A stretch of DNA of 14,226 bases. Source: Bacillota bacterium (GTDB taxonomy: Bacteria > Bacillota > Negativicutes > Sporomusales > Sporomusaceae). Shown here piece after piece: positions 13,860 to 14,226 of this stretch. The notes under the pieces were generated by a model, which was not told the origin of the DNA, did no database searches, and saw only the letters and a program-made list of their open reading frames with translations. The stretch covers positions 1 through 14,226 of the forward strand of contig JAEWGR010000019.1 in assembly GCA_023388195.1 (NCBI GenBank). Reading direction: 5' to 3'. Position 1 is the first letter of the stretch. Each line of letters opens with the position of its first letter. Both the position numbers and the translations under genes were made by a program.

Positions 13860-14226
13860 AACGCAGCACCAGCTCCTCAAGGTCTTCAAACTCTAGCGGC
13901 GTTGGTATGGCCAATTCCCGGTTATCCATAATCAAAGCGGCCAGTTGCCGGTATACAGCGGCCTGAGGTGAATCCGGCTTCCATTCGATAACAGTCTGGC
14001 GGCGAATTTCAGCCTGATGAACAGTCTGCTCCCTGGGGATAAAAGCAAGCAGGCGGGTATTCAGTTTGGCGGCAAACTCTTCTAACAAAGCCTGCTCATG
14101 CATAATATTACGGCTGTTGCCAATAATACCGCCAAGCCGGGCCTGGCCACGGCCGGCAAACCTCGCCACCCCCTTGGCGATATTATTGGCAGCATACAGC
14201 GACATCAGCTCACCAGAGGACACAAT
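13846..14226 (-). CDS. NifH-like reductase (dinitrogenase reductase family), C-terminal part, cut by the window edge
   Basis: The frame is open to the right edge, so this is the last ~126 residues of a protein that should be about 270 long. IVSSGELMSLYAANNIAKG aligns with IVCSGEMMAMYAANNI of NifH. Then follow RLGGIIGNSRN, FIPRE (NifH FVPRD), VHQAEIRRQTVIEWKP (NifH VVQRAEIRRMTVIEYDP), YRQLA, and IPTPLEFEDLEEL close to the usual end. The Walker A and the two Fe-S Cys lie outside the window. The strong match in this C-terminal region suggests a functional ATP-dependent electron donor for the two subunits that follow. It overlaps the NifD-like gene by 14 nt. Similarity to NifH is closer than to BchL by eye, but that needs a tree. 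Confidence 0.93.
   Translation of the reverse strand: MVSSGELMSLYAANNIAKGVARFAGRGQARLGGIIGNSRNIMHEQALLEEFAAKLNTRLLAFIPREQTVHQAEIRRQTVIEWKPDSPQAAVYRQLAALIMDNRELAIPTPLEFEDLEELVLRYGEE

Noticed and set aside
11279..14226. True molybdenum nitrogenase (nifHDK)
   Set aside because: Both component 1 chains are too short, the FeMo-cofactor Cys and His are absent, and no nifB, nifE, nifN or nifV is in the window.
11279..14226. Protochlorophyllide or chlorophyllide reductase, or F430 CfbCD
   Set aside because: No BchB-like C-terminal extension, no other bch or cfb genes, and two distinct component 1 chains each with three Cys, unlike single-chain CfbD.
1..14226. tRNA, rRNA, CRISPR array, insertion sequence or phage genes
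   Set aside because: No cloverleaf, repeat-spacer pattern, transposase, integrase or terminal inverted repeats with target duplications were seen.

Overview
The window looks like part of the chromosome of an anaerobic, spore-former-type Firmicute. Sporomusa/Pelosinus-like Negativicutes would fit the cobalamin genes, strong GGAGG ribosome sites and flavodoxin, but that placement is inference. Almost everything lies on the minus strand. The exception is one plus-strand ABC transporter at the left end, preceded by about 450 bases of AT-rich DNA.

Left part (1-4090): The non-coding edge holds two tandem promoter-like elements pointing out of the window, each with a repeated box. It is followed by a plus-strand half-size ABC exporter/importer of the SbmA/BacA/YddA type (451-2211). 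This gene meets cobO, the corrinoid adenosyltransferase (2208-2741, minus), tail to tail with a 4-base overlap. Upstream of cobO are a small stand-alone HD-GYP-type protein, two strong hairpin terminators in tandem, and a textbook cobalamin riboswitch with its own TTGACA-N17-TACATT promoter. The theme here is cobalamin handling.

Middle (4090-4812): a short-chain flavodoxin sits about 100 nt downstream of a TTGACT-N17-TATATT promoter. That promoter is overlaid by a near-consensus Fur box, which suggests iron-limitation control.

Right part (4813-14226): one long minus-strand unit of eight tightly packed genes, read from the right edge leftward. The order is a NifH-like reductase (C-terminal part only), a NifD/NifE-like and a NifK/NifN-like subunit, a large membrane protein, a fused double ATPase, a CbiQ/YkoC-like transmembrane protein, a membrane-anchored beta-propeller protein and a LolD/MacB-like ATPase. 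The large membrane protein has a signal peptide, an extracytoplasmic Ig-like region and a C-terminal substrate-binding (S) component-like membrane domain. Most neighbours overlap or are a few bases apart; the exceptions are gaps of 117 nt and 52 nt.

Interpretation: The two nitrogenase-like subunits carry three Cys each at the spacing of the P-cluster ligands of NifD/NifK, but the FeMo-cofactor ligands (Cys275 and His442 of NifD) are not present. No nifB/E/N, bch or cfb partners are visible in the window. The genes are therefore not ordinary nitrogenase and do not obviously match DPOR, COR or F430 (CfbCD) systems. Their linkage to a complete ECF-type transporter and two exported or surface proteins suggests an uncharacterised nitrogenase-like reductase module tied to uptake or export of its substrate or cofactor. 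This is the most interesting part of the window.
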